64,000 nt of DNA from Pseudomonas sp. ICMP 561 (GTDB lineage Bacteria; Pseudomonadota; Gammaproteobacteria; Pseudomonadales; Pseudomonadaceae). Of this stretch, positions 36,997-46,762 are shown in pieces; within the stretch, counting starts at the first letter, position 1, and every line of letters begins with the position of its first letter. Below the pieces are notes generated by a model, which saw only the letters and a program-made list of their open reading frames with translations, made no database searches and had not been told where the DNA came from. The stretch lies in assembly GCF_002699985.1 (NCBI RefSeq), contig NZ_LKBT01000069.1:206905-270904 (forward strand), in the 5' to 3' direction. Both the position numbers and the translations under genes were made by a program.

Positions 36997-38163
36997 ATGA
37001 ATCCTGATATTCCTCTTCAACTTCTGGGCGGCATCAGCGCGCGCGTTTTCCTGCGTGATTACTGGCAGAAAAAACCGCTGCTGATCCGTCAGGCCCTGCC
37101 AGACTTTCAGAGCCCGATCGATCCTGACGAGCTGGCTGGCCTGGCCCTGGAAGAAGAAGTCGAATCGCGACTGGTCATCGAAAATGGCGAGCGCCCATGG
37201 GAACTGCGTCGCGGTCCGTTCGCGGAAGACGAGTTCAGCAAGTTGCCGGAAAAGGACTGGACCCTGCTTGTGCAAGCCGTTGACCAGTTCGTGCCGGAAG
37301 TCAGCGAACTGCTGGAAAACTTCCGCTTCCTGCCAAGCTGGCGCATCGATGACGTCATGGTCAGCTTCGCCGCACCGGGTGGCGGTGTCGGCCCGCATTT
37401 CGACAACTACGACGTGTTCCTGCTACAGGGCCACGGCAAGCGTCACTGGCAGATCGGCCAGATGTGCGACTCCGATAGCCCGCTGCTGCAACACGCCGAC
37501 CTGCGAATCCTGTCTGACTTCCAGATGACTGAAGAGTGGACGCTGGAACCGGGCGACATGCTTTACCTGCCGCCGCGCCTCGCCCACTGCGGCGTCGCCG
37601 TTGATGACTGTCTGACTTATTCGGTCGGCTTCCGCGCCCCGAGCGCTGCCGAAGTGTTGACCCATTTCACCGACTTCCTCAGCCAGTTCACGCCTGATGA
37701 AGAGCGCTACACGGATGCAGATGCCCAACCGGCCAACGATCCTCATCAGATCCAGCACGACGCGCTCGACCGCCTGAAAGCCTTGCTGGCTGAACACATG
37801 GGCGACGAGCGCCTGCTGCTGACCTGGTTCGGCCAGTTCATGACAGAACCACGCTACCCGGAACTGGTAACAGGTCCGGAGCTGGAAGAAGAAGACCTGC
37901 TGAGCAGCCTGGAACAGGGCGCAGTTCTCATTCGCAACCCAAGCGCACGCCTGGCATGGTCCGAAGTTGATGACGACCTGCTACTGTTTGCCAGTGGCCA
38001 GAGCCGTTTGCTGCCGGGCAGCCTGCGGGAACTGCTGAAAATGATCTGCGCTGCCGATGCCCTGCACAGTGACAACCTCGGCCAATGGTTGGCCGATGAA
38101 GAAGGACGCAACCTGCTCTGTGAGCTGGTAAAACAAGGAAGCCTGGGGTTTGCCGATGAATAG
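36997..38163 (+). CDS. roxA: Ribosomal protein arginine hydroxylase, cupin/JmjC type (RoxA/YcfD family)
   Basis: 388 aa. The JmjC-like Fe(II)/2-oxoglutarate oxygenase core has the HxD metal motif in GPHFDNYDVFLLQGHGKRHW (about 131-150), and the distal His is in LPPRLAHCGVAV. A C-terminal winged-helix domain follows. E. coli YcfD hydroxylates an arginine of ribosomal protein L16. The next gene overlaps it by 8 bases. Confidence 0.9.
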   Translation: MNPDIPLQLLGGISARVFLRDYWQKKPLLIRQALPDFQSPIDPDELAGLALEEEVESRLVIENGERPWELRRGPFAEDEFSKLPEKDWTLLVQAVDQFVPEVSELLENFRFLPSWRIDDVMVSFAAPGGGVGPHFDNYDVFLLQGHGKRHWQIGQMCDSDSPLLQHADLRILSDFQMTEEWTLEPGDMLYLPPRLAHCGVAVDDCLTYSVGFRAPSAAEVLTHFTDFLSQFTPDEERYTDADAQPANDPHQIQHDALDRLKALLAEHMGDERLLLTWFGQFMTEPRYPELVTGPELEEEDLLSSLEQGAVLIRNPSARLAWSEVDDDLLLFASGQSRLLPGSLRELLKMICAADALHSDNLGQWLADEEGRNLLCELVKQGSLGFADE

Positions 38164-38581
38164 AACCAACGTGCGTGTTGCCGACTGGCACAAAGACAAC
38201 GCTGACATCCGCCGTGTACGCGATGCTGTGTTTGTTGCTGAGCAGTCGGTGCCGCCGGAGCTGGAATGGGATGCTGAAGACATCGACGCTATTCACTTTC
38301 TGGCACTGGAGGGTGACTTTGCCATTGGCACAGCCCGCCTGTTGCCGGACGGTGAAATAGGTCGGTTGTCAGTGCTCAAGGACTGGCGCGGCATGAACGT
38401 CGGTGAAGCGCTGCTCAGCGCCGTCATCAACGAAGCCGAGCGACGTGATCTGAGGCAACAAAAACTCAGTGGTCAGGTACAAGCCGTGGAGTTTTACGAA
38501 CGCTTCGGCTTTACCGTCGTCAGTGAAGAGTTTCTTGAGGCAGGACTGCCTCACGTGAATATGACCCGCCACTCAGGCTGA
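38156..38581 (+). CDS. GNAT family N-acetyltransferase
   Basis: 141 aa. The acetyl-CoA binding segment reads IGRLSVLKDWRGMNVGEALL (about 64-83), and FYERFGF near the C-terminus is typical of GNAT proteins of the ElaA/YjcF type. The substrate is unknown. ATG 38156 lies inside the end of the oxygenase gene. Confidence 0.88.
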   Translation: MNRTNVRVADWHKDNADIRRVRDAVFVAEQSVPPELEWDAEDIDAIHFLALEGDFAIGTARLLPDGEIGRLSVLKDWRGMNVGEALLSAVINEAERRDLRQQKLSGQVQAVEFYERFGFTVVSEEFLEAGLPHVNMTRHSG

Positions 38582-38593
38582 AAGACCTGAATT

Positions 38594-38651
38594 GACGCCC
38601 TGCCCGCCTGCGCCAGCTGTCTATGCTGGTAAAGGTCGGCAGGGCGTTTTG
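38594..38651 (+). terminator. Terminator-like hairpin after the GNAT gene
   Basis: ACGCCCTGCC (38595-38604) pairs with GGCAGGGCGT (38638-38647), followed by TTTTGC; the loop is long. Confidence 0.6.
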
Positions 38652-38734
38652 CATTGGAAGATTCAACTTGCGCCTACGCAGGCCGACAAACTGGCAAACT
38701 CAGGTCTTTTAAGACGTTCCAGGAGATTGGATTT

Positions 38735-39475
38735 ATGTTCCTGCGCCCCCTGCTTACCTCGCTGCTGCTGATATGTAGTGTCGGTGTCATGGCCGCTACC
38801 GAAGTGGTTCCCCTCAACTACCGGACCAGCGATGACCTGCTGCCAGTGGCCAAATCCTTCCTCGGCCCGGACGGTACGGTCAGCGCTTATAACAACCAGC
38901 TGATCGTCAATGCCGAGCCGCGCAAAATCGAAGAACTGCGCGCGTTGCTCTCACAACTTGATGTCGCCGCCAAACGCTTGCTGATCAGCGTCGACACCAG
39001 CGATAGCGCTTCACGTAGCAGCAATGGCATCAATCAGAACCGCGTCATCAACTATGGCACTGCCAGCCGCGAGGGTGGCGTGCAACAGGTGCAAGCCAGC
39101 GAAGGCACGCCAGCGTTGATTCAGGTGGGTCAGAGCGTGCCCGTTACAACGTCACGGACCGACAATTACGGCTATGCCCAGAGCAACACCGAATATCGCA
39201 ACGTGACTCAGGGCTTCTACGTTACAGCCAGCGTGACCGGCGACATCGTGCACCTGAACATCAGCACCAATCGGGATCGCGTCAGCCAGGAACGGTCCGA
39301 CACCTTCAAGGTCCAAAGTACCGACAGCCAGGTCAGCGGCCGCCTCGGTGAATGGATCACTCTGGCGGGCGTGAGCGATCAGTCAGTTGCTGACCGCCAA
39401 GGCAATACGCAGCAGTATTCAACCCAGGGTCGAGAGGACATGACATTGCGCGTCATGGTGCAAACCCTTGAGTGA
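38735..39475 (+). CDS. Periplasmic secretin N-domain-like protein
   Basis: 246 aa with signal peptide MFLRPLLTSLLLICSVGVMA (1-20). Residues 25-90 resemble the short N1/STN-like domain of type II/III secretins (VPLNYRTSDDLLPVAKSFLG, then VNAEPRKIEELRALLSQLDV). The rest could be the beginning of the secretin domain (LIQVGQSVPV), but the pore-forming part is absent. No secretion genes are nearby, so it is not part of a known apparatus here. A strong AGGAG site supports the start at 38735. Function unknown. Confidence 0.85.
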   Translation: MFLRPLLTSLLLICSVGVMAATEVVPLNYRTSDDLLPVAKSFLGPDGTVSAYNNQLIVNAEPRKIEELRALLSQLDVAAKRLLISVDTSDSASRSSNGINQNRVINYGTASREGGVQQVQASEGTPALIQVGQSVPVTTSRTDNYGYAQSNTEYRNVTQGFYVTASVTGDIVHLNISTNRDRVSQERSDTFKVQSTDSQVSGRLGEWITLAGVSDQSVADRQGNTQQYSTQGREDMTLRVMVQTLE

Positions 39476-39992
39476 GAAGGCTCCCGCAAAATCGGGCACT
39501 ACAGGGCCTTTTACTGACTGATCAGTCGCACCGAGGCAAATATGTAGTGATCATAAAAAAGCACTACAAAACGTTTGACTGGCCAAAAATGGCGAGGCAT
39601 GATTGCCTCGCTCCCGCTAATCAGAGGCCCTGAAAAGAGCCTTCGGGTCGCGCTCAAATCCTACGAGCCGATTCGTGTCTGTATCGCCCACAAGGCAGTT
39701 TGACGAGGTTGCGACTGGAACGAAGTTGTCCTGAGGGACGGAAGCGTATTACGGTCCATCGGCAAAGCTGCTGAGTGACGAAATCGGGCGTCTCTGATGC
39801 TCGATTGCACGCCACAGCTACGCCCTGAACTCGCCTTTCCCGCCTCGAACGACCTCTTCCCGCCGCCACCGCGCAAATCAGGCTCATAGTCAGACATCTG
39901 ATCAGCGAGCAGCCATCCATTTGCCTTCGATATCCGGGCGTTTTGGCGGAGCAGGACATTCCAACAAAACTTATGTGAAAGGGGTTTCGCTC
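39476..39992. other. Intergenic region upstream of aceA
   Basis: About 520 bases. Short reading frames on the minus strand are antisense or GC-bias artefacts. A short palindromic GCGAGGCATGATTGCCTCGC lies at 39590-39609. The aceA promoter should be in the right-hand part. Confidence 0.5.
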
Positions 39993-41318
<1,326 letters not shown>

Positions 41319-41819
41319 GGTCCATGCCAACAGGAGATCGAATCCTCTGTTGGAGCCGAGCTTGCTCGCGAAGAACGATAACGCGGTATGCCTGATGCAC
41401 CGCAGCGTCTGATTCGCGGGCAAGCCTCGCTCCAACAGATTTATGCCTGCGTGCCAGAGATGCAGTTGACGCATGACTGTCAGAAATCCGCCAAAAACTG
41501 CAACTACTCCAGAATTAACTCCATTAAACCCACCGAATAACAAATGATACTTATTATCATTTAGAAAACTGTCCTTCTTCCGTAACTTTTTAGAACGAAA
41601 CATAATTAGCTTAATCCCCGCCAACCCCCGCCCCGCCTGCTCCAAACCCTCAACTCAGGGCTGTAAGTGATTAATTGCACAAATTAATTTGATATAGAAA
41701 ATTTACTTGCCCTGTTTTTGCACATAAAATCATCGAAATTGATTTCGCTGCGACATATCGTCGCTGCATATACTATTTTCAAGCTCAGAGACCATTGATC
41801 TCTGTCAAGGAATGCCAGC
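41319..41819. other. aceA-nuoA intergenic region with REP palindrome
   Basis: About 500 bases. A REP-type imperfect palindrome lies at 41349-41437 (TGTTGGAGCCGAGCTTGCTC ... GCTCCAACA). The AT-rich right half (about 41500-41800) must contain the nuo operon promoter; I cannot assign a regulator site. Confidence 0.55.
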
Positions 41820-42233
41820 ATGTCCGAATCGACAGGTTTGATTGCCCACAACTGGGGCTTCGCCATTTTCCTTTTGGGTGTAGTCGGCCTGTGCGCCTTC
41901 ATGCTCGGTGTTTCCAGCCTCTTGGGTAGCAAAGCCTGGGGCCGCAGCAAAAACGAACCGTTTGAATCCGGCATGCTGCCTACCGGCAGCGCCCGCCTTC
42001 GCCTTTCGGCAAAATTCTATCTGGTCGCGATGCTCTTCGTGATCTTCGACATTGAAGCCCTATATCTCTTTGCCTGGTCTGTGTCCGTCCGCGAAAGCGG
42101 CTGGACCGGATTCGTCGAAGCACTCGTTTTCATAGCAATTCTGTTGGCAGGTCTTGTCTACCTATGGCGGGTTGGAGCGCTGGATTGGGCTCCTGAAGGT
42201 CGCCGTAATCGGCAAGCGAAGCTAAAACAATGA
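41820..42233 (+). CDS. nuoA: NADH-quinone oxidoreductase subunit A
   Basis: 137 aa membrane subunit of complex I with three helices (about 12-35, 65-90, 98-118). The conserved loop KNEPFESGMLPTG and the FYLVAMLFVIFDIEALYLF segment are diagnostic. It lies at the membrane/peripheral arm interface. First gene of the nuo operon. Confidence 0.96.
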   Translation: MSESTGLIAHNWGFAIFLLGVVGLCAFMLGVSSLLGSKAWGRSKNEPFESGMLPTGSARLRLSAKFYLVAMLFVIFDIEALYLFAWSVSVRESGWTGFVEALVFIAILLAGLVYLWRVGALDWAPEGRRNRQAKLKQ

Positions 42234-42243
42234 GGCTTTGGCG

Positions 42244-42918
42244 ATGCAATACAATCTCACCAGGATCGACCCGGATGCTCCAAATGACGAGTATCCAATC
42301 GGCAAACGGGAAACTGTTTCCGACCCGCTAGAAGATCAAGTCCACAAAAACATCTACATGGGCAAGCTGGAAGACGTGCTGAACGGTGCGGTCAACTGGG
42401 GGCGTAAAAACTCCCTGTGGCCGTACAACTTCGGCTTGTCGTGCTGCTATGTGGAAATGACAACCGCCTTCACGGCGCCCCACGACATCGCCCGCTTCGG
42501 CGCCGAGGTTATCCGGGCATCGCCGCGTCAGGCGGATTTCATGGTTATTGCCGGTACTTGCTTCATCAAGATGGCGCCGATCATTCAGCGTCTCTACGAG
42601 CAAATGCTCGAACCTAAATGGGTTATTTCCATGGGTTCGTGCGCCAACTCCGGTGGTATGTACGACATTTATTCCGTGGTTCAGGGCGTGGACAAGTTCC
42701 TTCCTGTGGATGTCTATGTGCCCGGCTGCCCGCCCCGCCCCGAAGCATTTCTGCAAGGCTTGATGCTGTTGCAGGAATCCATCGGCCAGGAGCGTCGCCC
42801 TCTTTCCTGGGTCGTCGGTGACCAAGGCGTGTATCGCGCCGAGATGCCGTCGCAAAAGGAACAGCGCCGCGAACAGCGAATTGCAGTCACCAATCTGCGC
42901 AGCCCCGACGAAGTCTGA
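42244..42918 (+). CDS. nuoB: NADH-quinone oxidoreductase subunit B
   Basis: 224 aa, holds the [4Fe-4S] cluster N2 next to the quinone site. Cysteine ligands are visible in LSCCYVEM, GTCFIKMAP and VPGCPPRPE. ATG 44 is followed by QYNLTRIDPD, the usual Pseudomonas start; a TTG two codons upstream is less likely. Confidence 0.97.
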   Translation: MQYNLTRIDPDAPNDEYPIGKRETVSDPLEDQVHKNIYMGKLEDVLNGAVNWGRKNSLWPYNFGLSCCYVEMTTAFTAPHDIARFGAEVIRASPRQADFMVIAGTCFIKMAPIIQRLYEQMLEPKWVISMGSCANSGGMYDIYSVVQGVDKFLPVDVYVPGCPPRPEAFLQGLMLLQESIGQERRPLSWVVGDQGVYRAEMPSQKEQRREQRIAVTNLRSPDEV

Positions 42919-42990
42919 TCCAGAACTGTTCCTTTTAAAGAACGAATAGCTGGCTTCATTCTTTACGTTGACCGAAAGCGATAAAAAACC

Positions 42991-44772
42991 ATGACTACAG
43001 GCAGTGCTCTGTACATCCCGCCTTACAAGGCAGACGACCAAGACGTCGTCGTAGAATTGAACAACCGTTTTGGCGCCGAGGCGTTCACCGCCCAATCGAC
43101 CCGCACTGGCATGCCTGTGCTGTGGGTCGAGCGTGCGCGCCTGATCGAGGTGCTGACCTTCCTGCGTCAACTGCCCAAACCTTACGTCATGCTGTACGAC
43201 CTGCATGGCGTGGACGAGCGTCTGCGTACCAAGCGCCATGGCTTGCCGGGTGCTGACTTCAGCGTGTTCTACCACTTGCTGTCGATCGAACGTAACAGCG
43301 ACGTGATGATCAAGGTAGCGCTGTCCGAAAGTGACCTCAGCCTGCCGACCGTAACCCGCATCTGGCCCAACGCCAACTGGTACGAGCGTGAAGTCTGGGA
43401 CATGTTCGGTATCGACTTCCCAGGTCACCCGCACCTGAGCCGGATCATGATGCCGCCGACCTGGGAAGGTCACCCGCTGCGCAAGGACTTCCCGGCGCGC
43501 GCCACCGAATTCGATCCGTTCAGCCTGACGCTGGCCAAGCAGCAACTGGAAGAAGAAGCCGCGCGCTTCAATCCGGAAGACTGGGGCATGAAGCGCTCCG
43601 GAACGAACGAGGACTACATGTTCCTCAACCTGGGCCCGAACCACCCTTCGGCTCACGGTGCGTTCCGCATCATCCTCCAACTCGACGGCGAAGAAATCGT
43701 CGATTGCGTTCCGGACATTGGCTACCACCACCGTGGTGCCGAGAAAATGGCCGAGCGTCAGTCGTGGCACAGCTTCATCCCGTACACCGACCGGATCGAT
43801 TATCTGGGCGGCGTGATGAACAACCTGCCGTATGTGCTCTCAGTCGAGAAACTGGCTGGCATCAAGGTGCCCGAGAAAGTCGACACCATCCGAATCATGA
43901 TGGCCGAGTTCTTCCGGATCACCAGCCACTTGCTGTTCCTGGGTACTTACATTCAGGACGTGGGCGCCATGACTCCGGTGTTCTTCACCTTCACCGACCG
44001 GCAGAAAGCCTACACGGTGATCGAAGCCATCACCGGTTTCCGTCTGCACCCGGCCTGGTATCGCATCGGTGGCGTTGCCCACGACCTGCCACGCGGTTGG
44101 GAAAAACTGGTCAAGGACTTCGTCGACTGGCTGCCGAAGCGTCTCGACGAATACACCAAAGCGGCTCTGCAAAACAGCATCCTCAAAGGCCGGACCATTG
44201 GTGTCGCGGCCTATAACACCAAAGAGGCCCTGGAATGGGGTGTCACCGGTGCAGGCCTGCGCTCTACCGGTTGCGATTTCGACCTGCGTAAAGCGCGCCC
44301 TTACTCCGGCTACGAGAACTTCGAGTTTGAAGTGCCGTTGGCGGCCAATGGTGATGCCTACGACCGCTGCATGGTTCGCGTCGAAGAAATGCGCCAGAGC
44401 ATCAAGATCATCGACCAGTGCATGCGCAACATGCCGGAAGGCCCGTACAAGGCGGATCACCCGCTGACCACGCCGCCGCCGAAAGAGCGCACGCTGCAGC
44501 ACATCGAGACCTTGATCACGCACTTCCTGCAAGTTTCGTGGGGCCCGGTCATGCCAGCCAACGAATCCTTCCAGATGATTGAAGCGACCAAGGGCATCAA
44601 CAGTTACTACCTGACGAGCGACGGCGGCACCATGAGCTACCGTACCCGGATCCGCACCCCAAGCTTCCCGCATCTGCAACAGATCCCTTCGGTGATCAAA
44701 GGCAGCATGGTCGCGGACTTGATCGCGTACCTGGGTAGTATCGATTTCGTTATGGCCGACGTGGACCGCTAA
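42991..44772 (+). CDS. nuoCD: NADH-quinone oxidoreductase subunits C/D, fused
   Basis: 593 aa: NuoC-like domain to about 190 (ERNSDVMIKVALSE), then NuoD (NLGPNHPSAHGAFRIILQL from about 211). The 49-kDa part shapes the quinone-binding pocket with NuoB. The C/D fusion is the normal state in Pseudomonas and enterobacteria. Confidence 0.97.
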   Translation: MTTGSALYIPPYKADDQDVVVELNNRFGAEAFTAQSTRTGMPVLWVERARLIEVLTFLRQLPKPYVMLYDLHGVDERLRTKRHGLPGADFSVFYHLLSIERNSDVMIKVALSESDLSLPTVTRIWPNANWYEREVWDMFGIDFPGHPHLSRIMMPPTWEGHPLRKDFPARATEFDPFSLTLAKQQLEEEAARFNPEDWGMKRSGTNEDYMFLNLGPNHPSAHGAFRIILQLDGEEIVDCVPDIGYHHRGAEKMAERQSWHSFIPYTDRIDYLGGVMNNLPYVLSVEKLAGIKVPEKVDTIRIMMAEFFRITSHLLFLGTYIQDVGAMTPVFFTFTDRQKAYTVIEAITGFRLHPAWYRIGGVAHDLPRGWEKLVKDFVDWLPKRLDEYTKAALQNSILKGRTIGVAAYNTKEALEWGVTGAGLRSTGCDFDLRKARPYSGYENFEFEVPLAANGDAYDRCMVRVEEMRQSIKIIDQCMRNMPEGPYKADHPLTTPPPKERTLQHIETLITHFLQVSWGPVMPANESFQMIEATKGINSYYLTSDGGTMSYRTRIRTPSFPHLQQIPSVIKGSMVADLIAYLGSIDFVMADVDR

Positions 44773-44774
44773 GC

Positions 44775-45278
44775 ATGAGCATGAACAGCACGCTTATCCA
44801 GACAGACCGTTTCGCCCTGAGCGAAACCGAGCGCTCGGCCATCGAGCACGAGCTGCATCACTACGAGGACCCGCGCGCGGCGTCCATCGAAGCCCTGAAG
44901 ATCGTTCAGAAGGAACGTGGCTGGGTGCCGGACGGCGCCATCTACGCCATCGGCGAACTGATTGGCATCCCTGCCAGCGACGTTGAAGGTGTGGCGACGT
45001 TCTACAGCCAGATCTTCCGCCAGCCAGTCGGCCGCCACATCATCCGTGTCTGTAACAGCATGGTCTGCTTCATCGCCGGTCACGAATCGGTCGTCGAAGA
45101 AATCCAGAGCTCGCTGGGCATCGCTCCGGGCCAGACTACGGCCGACGGCCGCTTCACCCTGCTGCCAGTCTGCTGCCTGGGCAACTGCGACAAAGCCCCG
45201 GCCGTGATGGTCGACGATGACACCTTTGGCGACGTGCAACCCGGCACTGTGGCCAAGATGCTGGAGGGTTACCCATGA
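44775..45278 (+). CDS. nuoE: NADH-quinone oxidoreductase subunit E
   Basis: 167 aa, [2Fe-2S] cluster N1a. Candidate ligands are in VCNSMVCFIAG and PVCCLGNCDKAP. Its stop overlaps the nuoF start by 4 bases. Confidence 0.96.
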   Translation: MSMNSTLIQTDRFALSETERSAIEHELHHYEDPRAASIEALKIVQKERGWVPDGAIYAIGELIGIPASDVEGVATFYSQIFRQPVGRHIIRVCNSMVCFIAGHESVVEEIQSSLGIAPGQTTADGRFTLLPVCCLGNCDKAPAVMVDDDTFGDVQPGTVAKMLEGYP

Positions 45279-46630
45279 CCATCACTTCCTTCGGCCCTGC
45301 CAACCGCATTGCGCGCACGGCAGAAACCCATCCGCTGACCTGGCGTCTGCGTGAAGACGGCGAGCCGGTCTGGCTCGACGAGTATCAGGCCAAAGACGGT
45401 TATGCGGCGGCGCGCAAGGCGCTCACCCAGCAATCGCCTGACGACATCGTCCAGTCTGTCAAAGACTCCGGCCTTAAAGGTCGCGGCGGCGCGGGCTTCC
45501 CCACTGGCGTTAAGTGGGGCCTGATGCCCAAAGACGAATCCATGAACATCCGCTACCTGCTGTGCAACGCGGATGAAATGGAGCCCAACACCTGGAAAGA
45601 CCGGATGCTGATGGAGCAGCTGCCACACCTGTTGGTGGAAGGCATGCTGATCAGTGCTCGTGCGCTGAAAGCCTATCGCGGCTACATCTTCCTGCGCGGC
45701 GAATACGTCACTGCGGCCAAGCATTTGAACCGCGCTGTGGCAGAAGCCAAGGCAGCCGGCCTGCTGGGCAAGAACATTCTGGGCACCGGCTTTGATTTCG
45801 AGCTGTTCGTGCACACCGGCGCCGGGCGTTATATCTGCGGTGAAGAAACCGCACTGATCAACTCACTGGAAGGCCGTCGCGCCAACCCGCGCTCCAAGCC
45901 GCCCTTCCCTGCCGCCGTTGGCGTGTGGGGCAAGCCGACCTGCGTGAACAACGTCGAAACCCTGTGCAACGTGCCCGCCATCGTTGGCAACGGTAATGAC
46001 TGGTACAAATCCATCGCCCGCGAAGGCAGTGAAGACCACGGCACCAAGCTGATGGGGTTCTCCGGCAAGGTGAAAAACCCTGGCCTGTGGGAACTGCCAT
46101 TCGGCGTGCAGGCCCGTGAGTTGTTCGAAGACTACGCAGGCGGCATGCGCGACGGTTACAAGCTCAAGTGCTGGCAGCCAGGCGGCGCCGGTACTGGCTT
46201 CCTGCTGCCAGAACACCTGGAAGCGCAAATGTATGCCGGTGGCATCGCCAAGGTCGGCACCCGGATGGGTACTGGTCTGGCCATGGCCGTTGACGACAAG
46301 GTCAACATGGTCTCGCTGCTGCGCAACATGGAAGAGTTCTTCGCTCAGGAATCCTGCGGTTTCTGCACACCTTGCCGTGACGGTTTGCCATGGAGCGTGA
46401 AGATTTTGCGTGCCTTGGAAAAAGGTGTCGGCCAGGCGGGTGATATTGAAACCCTGCTGGGACTCGTTGGCTTCCTTGGCCCGGGCAAGACCTTCTGCGC
46501 TCACGCACCGGGTGCCGTGGAGCCGCTGGGCAGTGCGATCAAATATTTCCGCCCGGAGTTCGAGGCCGGTATCGCGCCCACCAGCGCAGCCGTTCCCCCT
46601 CTGGCAAGACCGATCATCGTCGGCGCGTAA
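45275..46630 (+). CDS. nuoF: NADH-quinone oxidoreductase subunit F
   Basis: 451 aa. NADH site GRGGAGFPTG at 69-78, FMN/NADH region GAGRYICGEETALINSLEG near 185-203, and the [4Fe-4S] N3 motif SCGFCTPCRDG near 366. It is the electron input of complex I. Confidence 0.97.
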   Translation: MTITSFGPANRIARTAETHPLTWRLREDGEPVWLDEYQAKDGYAAARKALTQQSPDDIVQSVKDSGLKGRGGAGFPTGVKWGLMPKDESMNIRYLLCNADEMEPNTWKDRMLMEQLPHLLVEGMLISARALKAYRGYIFLRGEYVTAAKHLNRAVAEAKAAGLLGKNILGTGFDFELFVHTGAGRYICGEETALINSLEGRRANPRSKPPFPAAVGVWGKPTCVNNVETLCNVPAIVGNGNDWYKSIAREGSEDHGTKLMGFSGKVKNPGLWELPFGVQARELFEDYAGGMRDGYKLKCWQPGGAGTGFLLPEHLEAQMYAGGIAKVGTRMGTGLAMAVDDKVNMVSLLRNMEEFFAQESCGFCTPCRDGLPWSVKILRALEKGVGQAGDIETLLGLVGFLGPGKTFCAHAPGAVEPLGSAIKYFRPEFEAGIAPTSAAVPPLARPIIVGA

Positions 46631-46762
46631 CCGTTTGCAAGGCCGGGGGACATCCCCCGGTTCATCGCACGATGACGCCGTGAAGGCTGTTTAGAGTCGT
46701 GCGAATAACAAGATTCCATTAGCCACGCCCGCTGACACCGGGCCAACGAAGACCTTTGAACC

